DNA from: Ilex aquifolium
Lineage: Eukaryota; Streptophyta; Magnoliopsida; Aquifoliales; Aquifoliaceae
Length of the DNA: 64,000 nucleotides
Direction of reading: 5' to 3'
Assembly (NCBI GenBank): GCA_951799425.1
Contig: OX637391.1
Coordinates: 20,136,551 to 20,200,550, forward strand
Shown here: one piece after another, positions 11,872 to 22,785 of the stretch
Position numbering within the stretch: the first letter of the stretch is position 1
Layout: each line of letters opens with the position of its first letter
Position numbers and translations under genes: made by a program
The notes under the pieces: generated by a model
Databases searched by the model: none
The model's input: the letters and a program-made list of their open reading frames with translations, nothing else
Told to the model about the DNA's origin: nothing

Positions 11872-12166
11872 AGTTTGGTATCAGAGCATAGGTTTATGAA
11901 TTGCCAGAGGATTAGGTTGGATCTAAGTGGTTGTTTAGGCTTTAATTGGTTTTAGTTCGAGGGATACATAATGATGTTAATAGTTAATAGAGTGATTTGT
12001 GTAATGACTAAGACTAGTTAATTTGCTTGGTATTTTGTACAAATAAGAGATAGTTTCAAAAAGGGGTGGTAAGGGTGTTGTAAGAAGTGTGAATGACAGT
12101 AATGGAATTTTATGTTCTACACATTCTTATGTGTCTCCTAGAGTAGCAAAGAGATTGGTTGTGGAA
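11872..12166 (+). pseudogene. E1 internal region 2, part left of E2
   Basis: Matches the start of internal region 1, including the initiator Met primer site at 11876-11888. It stops where E2 enters; 12162-12166 (TGGAA) is the left copy of E2's target duplication. The sequence resumes at 32097. Confidence 0.85.
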
Positions 12167-13099
12167 TGATGAGCACATAATATTGCATATTTGAAGGGCT
12201 CATTACATGCATTTTAACTCAACTTTTGCATTTAAGTACTTAGAGTTAGCCGAAATTATGAATAATGTTGATATTTTGATGTTGCAAGTTTTTATTGCTT
12301 AAATCATGTATTTTAGGACATTGCAACTATGTTGGATGTGTGGTGAAGGCATGGACACAATACATGAAGAATTGGAGGCTTAAAAGTGAAGAAATCAAGA
12401 AGGCATTGGTGCTTGGGAACAAGGGCACCAGCTGCAGCAACAATTGGAAGCACTGCCTCGGAATTCCTCCATTTTTACCATGATCTACTAAGAATTTATA
12501 AAAGTTCAAAACATGAAAGTTGTAGATATGGGTGTCTTATGTTTGGTGTCAAAATTTCAGCCCAATCCAACGGTTAGATCAAGAGTTATGCCGATTCTAC
12601 CGAAGGTGGTCCAGTGTAGAAAAACAGTACCGGTACTCGGTACCGGTACCAAATGGTACCGGTACCTAGTACCGGTACTCCGGACCTTCTGGTCGCGAAA
12701 ACAGCCTGTAACTCAACTTTGAGGCTTGGGTGTCCCACCTACACTTCTCCCACGCCTATCCCAACATTTCCTTACACATTTGCAGGCCTCCTACACTCAA
12801 GTGGAAGACTTTAAAGGCCAATGCATTAAAGGAGGAATGGGGGGAAGTGGGCTGCCCAGGCTATGATCTCCTAGCCTGTCAAGGCCATCCATTCAGCCCT
12901 CTCTTGATGGGAGCTCGTTCACACAGCTAGGGGGGAGCCTCTTGGACGTTTTGGCAAGTCTCCACACTCAATATATTCAACATTCAACACACAATGTAAA
13001 AGGTGTTGGCTACCTAAGCTTAGAGTAGTTTTAGTGAGGAAGAAGATGAATAGTAAAGTTGTGATTTTTAAATGTTCTTCCATCCATTTCTCTTGTAAC
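12167..13099 (+). repeat. E2 5' LTR, first part
   Basis: Matches 30283-31191 of the 3' LTR. A1 is inserted after the sequence GTAAC (13095-13099), which is repeated at 26075-26079. Several short frames here are spurious LTR readings. It contains the CCGG-cored palindrome cluster at 12626-12679. Confidence 0.9.
12626..12679. repeat. E2 LTR palindrome cluster, four 12-bp CCGG palindromes
   Basis: Four perfect 12-bp palindromes: AGTACCGGTACT at 12626-12637 and 12668-12679, and GGTACCGGTACC at 12639-12650 and 12655-12666. The outer pair and the inner pair are placed symmetrically, so the whole 54 bp is itself nearly a palindrome. The 3' LTR has only two (30742-30766). Confidence 0.9.
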
Positions 13100-13490
13100 T
13101 GATTCGCACTTTTTAGTGTGTCTGAATTATATTATTATTTTACACCCAAGTATAAGTGGTCAAATTGTAGTTTTCTCGGTTTTAAGTCCAAGTATCGATC
13201 CCACAGAGAGTTGTTTAGTAATTTAAAACTTAAAATAAAATAAAAATATTAAAGGTGTTGTTTGAAGCAGAATATCGTTTGATAGCTTGTGATGTGAGCT
13301 TAGCGTGATAACGATGAATGAAATAAAGTGCGTAAATAAAGCAGAGTAATGACAGGAATATAAAATATACCCTTCAGTTTAGGGATCCATATGCTTTGTA
13401 TTGTTTAAGTTACTGGAAATGCTACCTCACAACAATTAACTCCCATGTTACTGGTAAGTCAATCGGCAGGTCTGATGTATATAAATCATA

Positions 13491-13743
13491 ACACAACAGC
13501 TTCTTAGGCTAGTTGGTGGTATAAATAATAACTCAGCAACTTCTTAGGAAAGCTGGTTATATCCACTTCAATTGATTAACCCAAGCAAACCAGAAGGACA
13601 AGCCATTGCAGTGGAATACTTGAGTTATTCCCTTGATGTTATGATTGTTACTTGTTTATATAATAAACAATAACGCAGCCGCGTCTTAAGCGAACTGGTG
13701 GTAGTATAGCATAACCCAGCAACTTCTTAGGAAAGCTGGTTAC
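13491..13743. repeat. A1 LTR inverted-repeat units (two pairs)
   Basis: Four related units of about 30-33 bp at 13491-13520, 13528-13560, 13671-13703 and 13711-13743, all centred on TCTTAG or TCTTAA. Units 2 and 4 can pair CAGC with GCTG and TTC with GAA; unit 3 uses CAG/CTG and CGC/GCG; unit 1 has a shorter pairing. The same four occur in the right LTR at about 24738-24990. Confidence 0.6.
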
Positions 13744-14386
13744 ATAACCGCCAGTTAAACAGCCTCAGTATTCCAGTGGAAGCAGAGCCATACCAATAGG
13801 AACACCGTGGTTGTTAGACTGTCAGTCTATTAATATAATCTATATATAAATATATATATAACATATAAACATGTAAATACAACATCAACATTTCCAGCAC
13901 TTAAACAATATTATACATATGTTTACCCTAGTTTGAAGGGTATAACCGACTACTCACACTCCATTACTATAGAAAAGCAAGAAGTGCGGGTAGTATTCAT
14001 TACAACAGAAATTAAAATATAACTTCTTTCACAAAGAACACTTGAAACACAACCACCTTTATTATCATTCAAGACACAAAAGTGGCGGTAGTTCAACTGC
14101 CCGAATAGAAAGATTACAACAGAAATGTAGAAATACGGAAAGGGTGTCACACACCGGCTATTCCTTTCTCTTTTCTCTCTATCTTTCTCTAAGGTGTTCT
14201 TCCTTTGGAGCTTGGAGGCCGGCTGGTTTTGAGTGGTTAAGGGGCTGATTTTGTATGTTGGAAGTAACAAAGGAAGACTTGGTGTTGAAAGGCTAGACAA
14301 GGTGTGAAGGCTTTTGTGTCTTGTGTTGGCGTCTAAAGGAAATGAAGAATTCAGCCCCTATTTATAGGGGAGGAGGTGCACGGCAA

Positions 14387-14414
14387 GGGGGGGGGGGGGG
14401 GGGGGGGGGGGGGG
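14387..14414. repeat. G-run in the A1 left LTR
   Basis: 28 consecutive G on the plus strand; the right LTR has 18 at 25634-25651. It lies just upstream, in plus-strand order, of repeated CCTTTAGGAAGGT phrases. Exact length may be a sequencing or assembly artefact. Confidence 0.8.
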
Positions 14415-14837
14415 CCTTTAGGAAGGTCATCAACCCTTTAGGAAGGTGATGTCTTGCAGTAGGGTTAGGTGTCACCGTCCGGAGCTACCACTTCGCAACC
14501 TTCCAGAAGGTTTTGCTTTGCAGTGATGCTAGGTGTCACCGTCTTGGGCTGCCACTTGTCTTGCTTCCATTGGTACACATGTCTCTTCCTTATTGGTCCA
14601 AGTGTCATGATCCCATTGGTCCAAGTTTCTTTATTGCACTTTAGTCCTTCGTTATTTCCAGTTTTGCAAAATTGTCTTGTACTTTCCAGTATTTCTGCAT
14701 TTGACCCTGCAATCTTTAACATAAGTTATTAAAAACTGTAATTCACACCCAAAACATAATTCATAATATTTAGTTGTTTCATTTTTATAAAAGTGAGTAC
14801 TTATCATTTTAATTTACACACAATTTAGGGTTAATCA

Positions 14838-15587
14838 GTAACCTCTTGTAAGGATATTGTAAGCTTCCTTTACTGTCTTTAATGCCATTTATTTAGAAGT
14901 ACATTTCAAGTTTAGCCTTGCACTTTACATTTCACCATTGTTATGCTTTCAAGTTCTTCATTTTCATGCTTTAAATTGGGTATTGTATTTCCTTCTTCTT
15001 ACTTTAAGATTTCTTGCATCTAGTTAAGTTTTAATCTTCTTTTCCTTTACTTGTCTATTTACATTATGCTTGACTTTCTTTTATGAATGAGTAGTTAGAT
15101 TTAAGTTGGGTAATCCAAGGGAGACCTTCTCTTGGGGATTCCATTTCAACTTTTCTCCTTCCTCCTCTCGGTGTACGGTGGTTCGGTTTGACGGGGTTGA
15201 GAGTGGACGAGTTAGTGAGCCTTTGATATTCCATAGGCCTAGTCACGGTTTATGCTTAGATACTCACCAATCTTGTCCCTAGCTTCCCCCGAATCAATCG
15301 TTCACCTATGCACCATTGGAAGAAGATTTCGAGTTGAGTTGGAATTCCCATTAGAATGACCTCTTTGGATTAGCCAACACTTGTTTTATTGCATTTTCAT
15401 TTTCAATCACAACCACAAAACTCAAACAAAGATTTTACATTTTTCTCTTTTGTTCACCAAAATCACTTTCACACAACTCCCTTTCCTTCCCTGAGGAGAC
15501 GACCTTGGAATTCTTTCCAAGTAAAACACCGACAACGAAAGACTCCTTACGATTGGGGAGCACTTTTGTTCACACGCATTCCATAAT
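14838..15587 (+). repeat. Extra copy of E2 5' LTR sequence inside A1
   Basis: Begins with GTAAC and follows E2's LTR for about 750 bp up to a phrase ending ACGCATTCCA, then passes abruptly into A1's 3' noncoding region. It is almost identical to 26075-26816 and shares variants with that block that the E2 3' LTR (from about 31186) lacks, so it was copied from the right flank of A1 and not from the 3' LTR. Confidence 0.85.
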
Positions 15588-16753
15588 AGCATATCAACAC
15601 TATATTAGCTATATTATTAACATTCTCCTTTTATAGATAGATAGGACAAATACAATTGCATGATTTCTGGAATCAAAAAGGACTTTCATTAGGTTGTACT
15701 GTGGCCATTGGGTTTAAGGGTTAAGAAATGATGTCTATGGGGTTCAAAAGCTACCTTTTGGCACACTTCTTAAAACTTTATTTATTTATTCTTTCCATTT
15801 TTCACTTTCTTGGCTCTTTCTCTCTTTTTTTTTTTTTCCATTTGGTGAGTGCATTTTATGCTCCATATCACTTTTTCTTGAACGAGTGCGTTTTACGCTC
15901 CATCTCGTTTTCTTCAACACATGCCTTTTTTTTTTTTTTTCACTTTTTTCTCTCATTTGGTGAGTGCATTTTATGCTCCATCTCACTTTTCTGTATCCTG
16001 TTGATTTAAAAGAGGGTGCAAGAAAATTATGTAGCACAAGTAGGTTTAATATATTTTTATCTGGCTCAGGTACTTTTCTGGTTTCATGAAAAGAATTTAT
16101 ATTATTTTAGGCTCAAACATGGCTGACTAATGATATAATTTTGTAAAAGAAATGGTTAAGGCTCAAAATTAATCAAACATGGCCTAAGATCATTTTCCAG
16201 AAATTATTCATTTGTATCATTCCTATAAAAAGAATTTCAAGGATAATGCAAGTAATATAGTCTAACGAGTGCTAATCAAAACAAAATTAATGAGATTATT
16301 CAAAGAAAGTTTACCGTAGAATCGAAGATGTTTACTTGAGTAGATGTAGAATATCTCTCCAAGGGAGATTAGCTCAAATTCTGCAATTGGTTATACATCT
16401 CCACTATATATGCAAAGAGTATAATATTTCACAAGGTTTCTGAAATAAAAGAAATCTATTTGTGCTTGTAAAAGTAAGTTTTAACAAAAATATTAAGATA
16501 ATATATAACTATAATATGAAAATCCCGCGTGATCAGATTAAGGTTATTTTTACAAAGCATAGGAATATTAACCTAATTTTAACTGTAAATTGTATGAAAT
16601 ATATCTCCTAACTAATTTTTTTTTTTTTTTTATAACTTAAATTAAAACACAGCATTTTTTTAAAAACATAAAGTAAATTGCATAAACTAAAAGCACATAA
16701 TGTAAAGGCTAAGTGAAAGAAAGTAAAATTTGTTTGTAAAATCTCCAGTCGAT
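15588..16753 (-). other. A1 3' noncoding region
   Basis: Noncoding interval downstream of the env-like ORF in the element's own direction. The part at about 16080-16420 is colinear with 52430-52740 in A2, with shared phrases around ATGGCCTAAGATC and TCTCCAC, and with the E2 3' region near 29065-29155. On the element's sense strand 15780-15990 is strongly purine-rich. It contains the three hairpin units at 15845-15986. No protein is supported. Confidence 0.7.
15845..15986. repeat. A1 3'-region: three covarying 27-bp hairpin units
   Basis: Units at 15845-15871, 15882-15908 and 15960-15986. Units 1 and 3 have an outer stem from GTGAG with CTCAC (four pairs in unit 1) and an inner stem GCAT-TTT-ATGC. 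Unit 2 has ACGAG with CTCGT and GCGT-TTT-ACGC. Both stems therefore changed on both arms while the loop TTT and the linker TCCAT stayed the same, the pattern expected of a conserved fold. Confidence 0.8.
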
Positions 16754-17855
16754 TTAAGAGTTAGAAGATTCTCCTCTGGAATGGTCTTGAATCAACTGCC
16801 ACAGCTCAACTTTATATTCATCCATGCGTCGATTGATCTGAATAATGCTGGTCTCTACTTCTAACAAGACCTGTTTATCAGTGCGGTCATCCCTGGGGAT
16901 GTATGGTTGATTTTCTTGTGGCTGCTGTTCTTGTGGTATGTACTCTTCAGATACCCAACCTGGCAAATGGTTCCTCTTCATGTGATGAAGATATTCCTTG
17001 TTGGTTTCCTATTTTTCCTCCATGACTCTTCTTTAACGAAGTTTTGTCCACTGGTGCAAGACGCTCCACTGTTTTCCATGTCGGATTAATGATCACGCCC
17101 GCATTCCTGCATATCTGAGAAACTAACATTGCATACGGGAGTGTGAGCTTCCTATTATCCACAGCAATTATCATTTGGTCTAAGATCAAGTTTGGAAGGT
17201 CAATTGTGTGTCCCATTCCGAATGCATATAGGAAATAAGCATGGTCAATAAAAATTTGATACTTTAGGGCTCGTGGTAGCAAATTGTACACTGTTATCAT
17301 ATTTAGGATGCGATACTTATTTGTCAGGCTTCCTTGTTTAATGTAACTATTTGGGCGTCCCCAAATAAATTCTGGATTTCCTGTCAATTCTCTTCCTACT
17401 TCAGTCAAACTAGGTAGCTCGGTGTAAGGATATTGTGGTTGGGGTTGTCTTTGCATGGGTCGAAAGAATTCGGCTATAGTGTCTGGTGTAACTTGAAAAA
17501 CTATTCCCCGAACAAATATACGCAGTAGTCTTTTTCCTTTAATTTCAGCATTACTGTAGAACTCCCGAACTAAACAGTCATATGCAGGAACAGATAACCT
17601 AACATATTGTAGCCATCCTCTTTCATGGAGAATTTGTCTTATGTTTTCAAAATCTTCATATATTACTACCCTTTCAGAAATAATATTTTTAGTTAGGTAG
17701 TTCGTATCATACCAGATTCGTTGTTCCAAATTTTCAAACATCACCTCATTAAAGTTGTTTCCTGGTTGAGGTTGTTGTGGAGATGTCTCGGATTGCGAAG
17801 ATTGATTCTCTCGTGCATGGCTTGCAAATCTTCTTGTTTGTGGTCTTTGATTCAT
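16754..17855 (-). CDS. A1 env-like ORF region ('putative plant transposon protein' type)
   Basis: The main frame starts at an ATG at 17855 (302 codons), with a related C-terminal part reading to 16754. It sits where Athila elements carry the so-called env-like gene. It is clearly related to the A2 ORF at 53124-54209: both share REFYSNA, a YVRG/FVRG-like motif, TNKYxILN, and LYAxGxGxTIDLP. The N-terminus is Gln/Ser-rich and low complexity; the C-terminus of the region is polar and helix-prone. No signal peptide, transmembrane segment or furin-like site is visible, so an envelope role is doubtful. From memory it matches the domain called 'putative plant transposon protein'; its function is unknown. 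At least one break separates the main frame from the C-terminal part. Confidence 0.75.
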
Positions 17856-18067
17856 CTTTTCGACTGGTTCTTGGTTTGTAATTGCAGGTTATTTCCTTGC
17901 TGTTCTACACTGGTGTTCTTTTTCCTGTCAAGTCCTGCAATTTACAACATTAAATATAGCTTTATTCTACAAAATTTTACTAACCACTTTTTTTTTTTTC
18001 AGGACTATGATGTTTTTATTTTATTATTTGTTATTTCTTATTTACGGATTTCCTATTTAATCTAATA

Positions 18068-18077
18068 GCTATTTATA
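18068..18077 (-). promoter_or_regulatory. Candidate internal TATA box upstream of the A1 env-like ORF
   Basis: On the minus strand this reads TATAAATAGC, a near-ideal plant TATA box, in the spacer between the cysteine-rich ORF and the env-like ORF and about 213 bp before the latter's ATG. In an AT-rich spacer this may be chance, but A2 has a comparable box in the same relative place. Confidence 0.4.
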
Positions 18078-18132
18078 TTTATTTACAACTATACATATAT
18101 TCCCAAAAAGCTATACATTACATTGATCATAT

Positions 18133-18537
18133 TTAGTCTGTATCAGAACTATCTGGTTCAGTAACATTAGTGACACGGTTAATTTCAGATCTCACGTATC
18201 TGTTTAGCATTGGGCCGGAATAGGATGGCGTTTCAGGGTAATCCTTGCTCTGCCCATCCCTAATCCACCGTAAACGATCTAACGATCGACCTGAAATTGG
18301 TTCCGCACACTTATTATACTGTCTTAGATGTTCTGTACGACCACATTTTACACAAGCACAGAGACGATTTGCTCTTCGATGTTTAGCATATGTGCTTTTC
18401 CCACATAGGGGTCGTGCTTGGCTTTCAAAGATTTCGAAATTTCGAACAGCTTTAGCTTTTTGCATGATCAATGTATGTATATCTTTTGGAAAGTGACGTA
18501 ATAAAATTAAACTCAACCAAAATAATTTTTCATCCAT
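18133..18537 (-). CDS. Small cysteine-rich ORF in A1, resembling carlavirus cysteine-rich protein
   Basis: 134 codons with an ATG at 18537, open throughout, in the spacer between pol and the env-like ORF. Seen: an N-terminal hydrophobic/helical part (about 6-35), then GKSTYAKHRRA (46-56), Cys60, Cys62-x2-Cys65, Cys77, a GRSLDRLRWIRDG stretch (83-95), then an acidic Ser/Asp-rich tail. From memory this matches in order the nucleic-acid-binding cysteine-rich proteins of carlaviruses (Pfam Carla_C4), which have G(R/K)S-x-YA-xx-RRA, C-x2-C-x-R, a further Cys, then GxS...I-xx-G. Those viral proteins bind nucleic acid and can suppress RNA silencing. No such ORF is seen in A2. The homology is an inference from motif order; a chance basic zinc-finger-like protein is the alternative. 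Confidence 0.6.
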   Translation of the reverse strand: MDEKLFWLSLILLRHFPKDIHTLIMQKAKAVRNFEIFESQARPLCGKSTYAKHRRANRLCACVKCGRTEHLRQYNKCAEPISGRSLDRLRWIRDGQSKDYPETPSYSGPMLNRYVRSEINRVTNVTEPDSSDTD

Positions 18538-18861
18538 TTTTTTTTTTTTTATAAAATATAAAAATGACTCAAAGAAAAATTATTTAAAATTGACTCCCTA
18601 TCTGGTTCTTTAACGTCTGCCAGTCACAAAGACGAACAAAATTTTTAAATCATAATTATTATTTTAAACTCATAAAGTAAACTCACACGCCTATCTCCCC
18701 AATTTAAATTAAATGTTATCTGTAATATAAAAACAGTAATAGTTAACATTAGTAATAAAAACCAGGAAGTTGTTGACTTTCAGCAATTATGATCTCTGAC
18801 TTTCACGCAGGAGATTTGATCTGTCAAATAAATTACAAGTAATTAGTGATACCACTAATAA

Positions 18862-21800
18862 TCAAATAATAAGACACACATAGACTGGATCAAAAAGTTG
18901 TACAGAAGTTATATCTTGAGTGAATCCATCATAATAGGGTTTAAGCCTTTGTCCATTTACTTTGAAGATATTCCCAGTTGTTGGATTTTCAATTTCAATT
19001 GCCCCATGGTTGAAAACTTGTTTAACTATATACGGTCCTGTCCATCTAGATCTTAGCTTTCCAGGAAATAAACGAAGCTTTGCATTATATAACAGTACTT
19101 TTTGAGATGGTTCAAACGATTTTCTCATGATATTTTTATCATGAAAAATTTTTGTTCTTGATTTAGCAATTTTTGCATTTTCATAAGCTTCATTTCTTAA
19201 TTCTTCCAATTCATTAATTTGTAGCTTGCGACACACTCCAGCTTCATTTATATCAAAATTTAGCATTTTAATTGCCCAATATGCTTTATGTTCTAGTTCT
19301 ACAGGCAAATGACATGGTTTACCATAAACTAACCGATAAGGAGACATTCCTAAAATAGTCTTATACGCGGTACGGTAAGCCCAAAGCGCATCAGTTAATC
19401 TTAAAGACCAATCCTTACGATTTGGATTTACTGTTTTTTCTAAAATGTATTTTATCTCCCTATTAGCTAATTCAGCTTGTCCACTTGTCTGTGGATGGTA
19501 TGGGGTGGATATTTTATGAGAGATCATGTATTTTTTCATTAGGTTTTCAAAAACTTTATTACAAAAATGTAATCCACCATCACTGATGATTGTTCGAGGA
19601 ATCCCAAATCTAGATAAAATATTTTCTTTTAAAAACTTGATCACTGTTTTGTGATCATTATTTCTACATGGAATTGCCTCTACCCATTTAGAAACATAGT
19701 CGACTGCAACCAAAATATACAGATATCCAAAGGATGGAGGAAATGGTCCCATAAAATCGATGCCCCAACAATCGAAAATTTCAATAACTAAAATAGGGTT
19801 TAAAGGCATCATATTTCTTTTTGAAATATTTCCCATTCTTTGGCATCTGTCACAGTTTAAGCAAAAGATATGAACATCTTTAAAAAGAGTTGGCCAATAA
19901 AATCCACACTGCAAAATTTTAGCAGCGGTTTTCTTTGAAGCAAAATGACCTCCGCAAGCTTCAGAGTGACAAAACTGAATTACCTGACTAATTTCATGAT
20001 TAGGTACACAACGTCTTATTATTTGGTCCTTACAGTATTTAAACAAATAAGGATCTTCCCAAAAAAAATTACGTACCTCCCTTAGGAACCTATTTTTATC
20101 AGTCCAGGTATAATTAGAAGAAATAGTACCAGTAGCTAAATAATTAACTATATCTGCATACCATGGTACTTCGGTTATAGCTAAGAGTTGTTCATCTGGA
20201 AAAGTTTCTCTAATCGGAATTGATTCTTCTTTTATATTATAGTTCAATCTTGACAAGTGATCTGCTACCACATTTTCTACTCCTTTCTTATCTTTAATTA
20301 TAAGATCAAATTCTTGAAGTAACAAAATCCAACGTAGGAGACGTGGTTTAGCATCTTTCTTAGTAAACAAATATTTCAAAGCTGCATGATCTGTAAATAC
20401 AACAATTGACGACCCAACCAAATATGAACGAAATTTGTCTAAAGCAAACACAACAGCAAGTAATTCCTTTTCTGTGGTTGAATAGTTCATTTGTGCATCA
20501 TTTAAAGTTTTACTTGCATAATATATAACATAGGGTTTTTTATCTTTCCTTTGACCTAATACAGCTCCTACGGCATAATCACTTGCATCACACATTAGTT
20601 CAAAAGGCAAAAACCAGTCAGGAGGTTGCATGATAGGTGCAGAAATAAGCATGTTTTTTAATTTGTCAAATGCTAATTGGCATGCATCATTCCATTCAAA
20701 TGTTATATCCTGACATAAAAGATTACAGATTGGTCTTGATATTGAACTAAATTTTTTTATAAATCTTCGATAAAAGCCAGCGTGACCTAAAAAAGACCGA
20801 ACATCTTTTACGGTTTTTGGTGAAGGAAGATTGGCTATTAAGTCAATTTTGGATTTATCGACTTCAATTCCTTTTTCAGAAACTATGTGACCTAGAACAA
20901 TACCTTGTGTAACCATGAAATGACATTTTTCCCAATTTAAGACAAGGTTTTCTTCACATCGAATGAGTACCTTTTCCAGATTTTCTAGACATAGTTGAAA
21001 TGAATCACCATACACTGAAAAGTCATCCATAAAGACTTCTAGATGTCGTTCTACCATATCACTAAATATGCTTAACATGCAGCGTTGAAAAGTAGCTGGG
21101 GCATTACATAACCCAAAATGCATTCTTTTATAAGCAAAAGTTCCAAATGGACATGTAAATGTAGTTTTTTCTTGATCATCTATTGCAATTTCAATTTGAT
21201 TATAACCAGAATATCCATCTAGAAAACAATAATATGCATGCCCAGCTATTCTTTCTAATACTTGATCTAGGAATGGTAATGGAAAGTGATCCTTTCTGGT
21301 AAGAGAATTTAATTTTCGATAGTCCATACATACACGCCAACCTGTGACTGTACGCATGGGGACTAATTCATTTTCTTGATTTTTTATTACAGTAACCCCA
21401 GATTTCTTTGGAACTACTTGTGTAGGACTGACCCATTTACTATCAGATATAGGATAAATAATATTAGCATCTAATAGTTTAAGTATTTCTGTACGAACTA
21501 TTTCTTTCATGTATGGGTTTAATCTTCTTTGCATTTGACGAGATGGTTTAGCATTTTCTTCTAAGTAGATACAGTGAGTACATAGAAGTGGACTTATCCC
21601 TTTTATATCTGCAATTGTCCATCCAATAACACTTTGGTGTTTTTTCAACACTTTTGTTAATTCTTTTTCTTGATTTGCAGACAGCGTTGATGATATAATT
21701 ACCGGATGTATCTTATTTTCTTCTAAAAAGCTATATTTTAGATTGGTTGGAAGGGGTTTTAATTCTTTTTTAAGAACTTTGACATTTGATTCTACAAGCT

Positions 21801-22750
21801 TTGGTAATAATTCTTCACATTGTAGATTTTTTATAGATGCATTTTCAGATTCAGTATCAGATATTGATTCCAATTCAAATAACTCTTTTTTTAGAAAATT
21901 TTTTTCAAAATAATTTTGAGTTAATATCTCAACACAATTTACTTCGTATGGTTCTTCTTCTTCTCTAGGTTGTTTTGTTCCTTCAAAAACATTTAATTCC
22001 AAAGTCATGTTTCCAAATGAAAGTTTCATGACTCCATTCCTACAGTTAATCAATGCATTTGATGTAGCTAGGAATGGTCGACCTAAAATAAGAGGTATGT
22101 ATTGAGAGGCATACATCTGACAACTTGGTTCCGTATCTATAACAATAAAATCTGCTGGAAAATAGAATTGATCCACTTGGATAATAACATCTTCCACAAT
22201 TCCTCTTGGAATTTTCACTGATCGGTCTGCTAATTGTAATTTAATATTAGAAGGTTTTAACTCACTTAGTCCTAGTTGTGTATAGACTGAATATGGCATT
22301 AAATTACAACTGGATCCAAGATCTAACAGAGCTTGTTCAATTTGAAAATTTCCAATAAGACATGAAACTGTAGGACTACCCGGATCTTTGTACTTAAGAA
22401 GTGTATCAAGTTGTATTATATTGACTTGCTCAGTTGCGAATGCTTTCTTTGGTACATTAGTTCTTCTTTTTATTGTGCAAAGATCTTTTAGGAATTTAGC
22501 ATAAACTGGAACTCTTTTTATTGCATCTAATAATGGAATATTAATCTTTACCTGTTTAAATAGCTCGAGAATATCAGATTGATCTTTTTCAGTTTGTACT
22601 CCTGGTTGCTTTTTGATTAAAGGTTCAGATTCAAGTGGTTCGTTTACAGGAATTGACTCACGTATTTTCTTTGAAATCTTAGGTTTGATGGTTTTATCAA
22701 TTACCTTACCACTTCTTAGTGTTGTAATTGCTTGTACTTGATTTGACGAA
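18862..22750 (-). CDS. A1 pol region: protease, reverse transcriptase, RNase H, integrase
   Basis: A long open part (22299-18862, 1145 codons) plus an upstream part holding the start of the protease. Order in the long part: end of the aspartic protease with [19 protein letters not shown] (about 70-90), reverse transcriptase with CMDYRKLN (about 325) and FMDDF (about 425), RNase H with [14 protein letters not shown] and a TDHAAL stretch (about 510-640), integrase HHCC zinc finger (about 765-820), integrase core with GIDF, SDGG and ELANRE carrying the D-D-E triad (about 840-960), and a C-terminal GPY-type segment. Family: Ty3/gypsy, Athila lineage. Only one RNase H is present, in contrast to element G. 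Probably expressed with gag as a polyprotein, as is known for the family. Overall A1 gag-pol shows only a few breaks. Confidence 0.92.
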
Positions 22751-22785
22751 GATTCAGAGAATACAGAATTAACATGACTCTGACT

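Larger units (their letters stand above)
13100..14837 (-). repeat. A1 left LTR
   Basis: 1738 bp, matching 24347-26074. The ends TGATT...AATCA are mutually inverted. On the minus strand a TATAAATAGG box lies at 14357-14366 within a near-palindromic CCCC...GGGG setting. GTAAC occurs immediately on both sides (13095-13099 and 14838-14842), which by itself would look like a solo LTR; the rest of A1 further right shows the situation is more complex. Confidence 0.9.

Noticed and set aside
12295-12930. Several short frames in the E2 LTR
   Set aside because: LTR sequence repeated at 30283-32096 and 61623-63515, frames not consistently kept.
13100-14842. Left A1 LTR as an independent solo LTR
   Set aside because: GTAAC on both sides fits a solo LTR, but an independent insertion at exactly the same base as A1 in the same orientation is very unlikely; copying from the right flank explains it better.
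15728-16037. Phe/Ser-rich and Lys-rich frames on both strands
   Set aside because: They arise from a pyrimidine/purine-skewed noncoding block with hairpin repeats.
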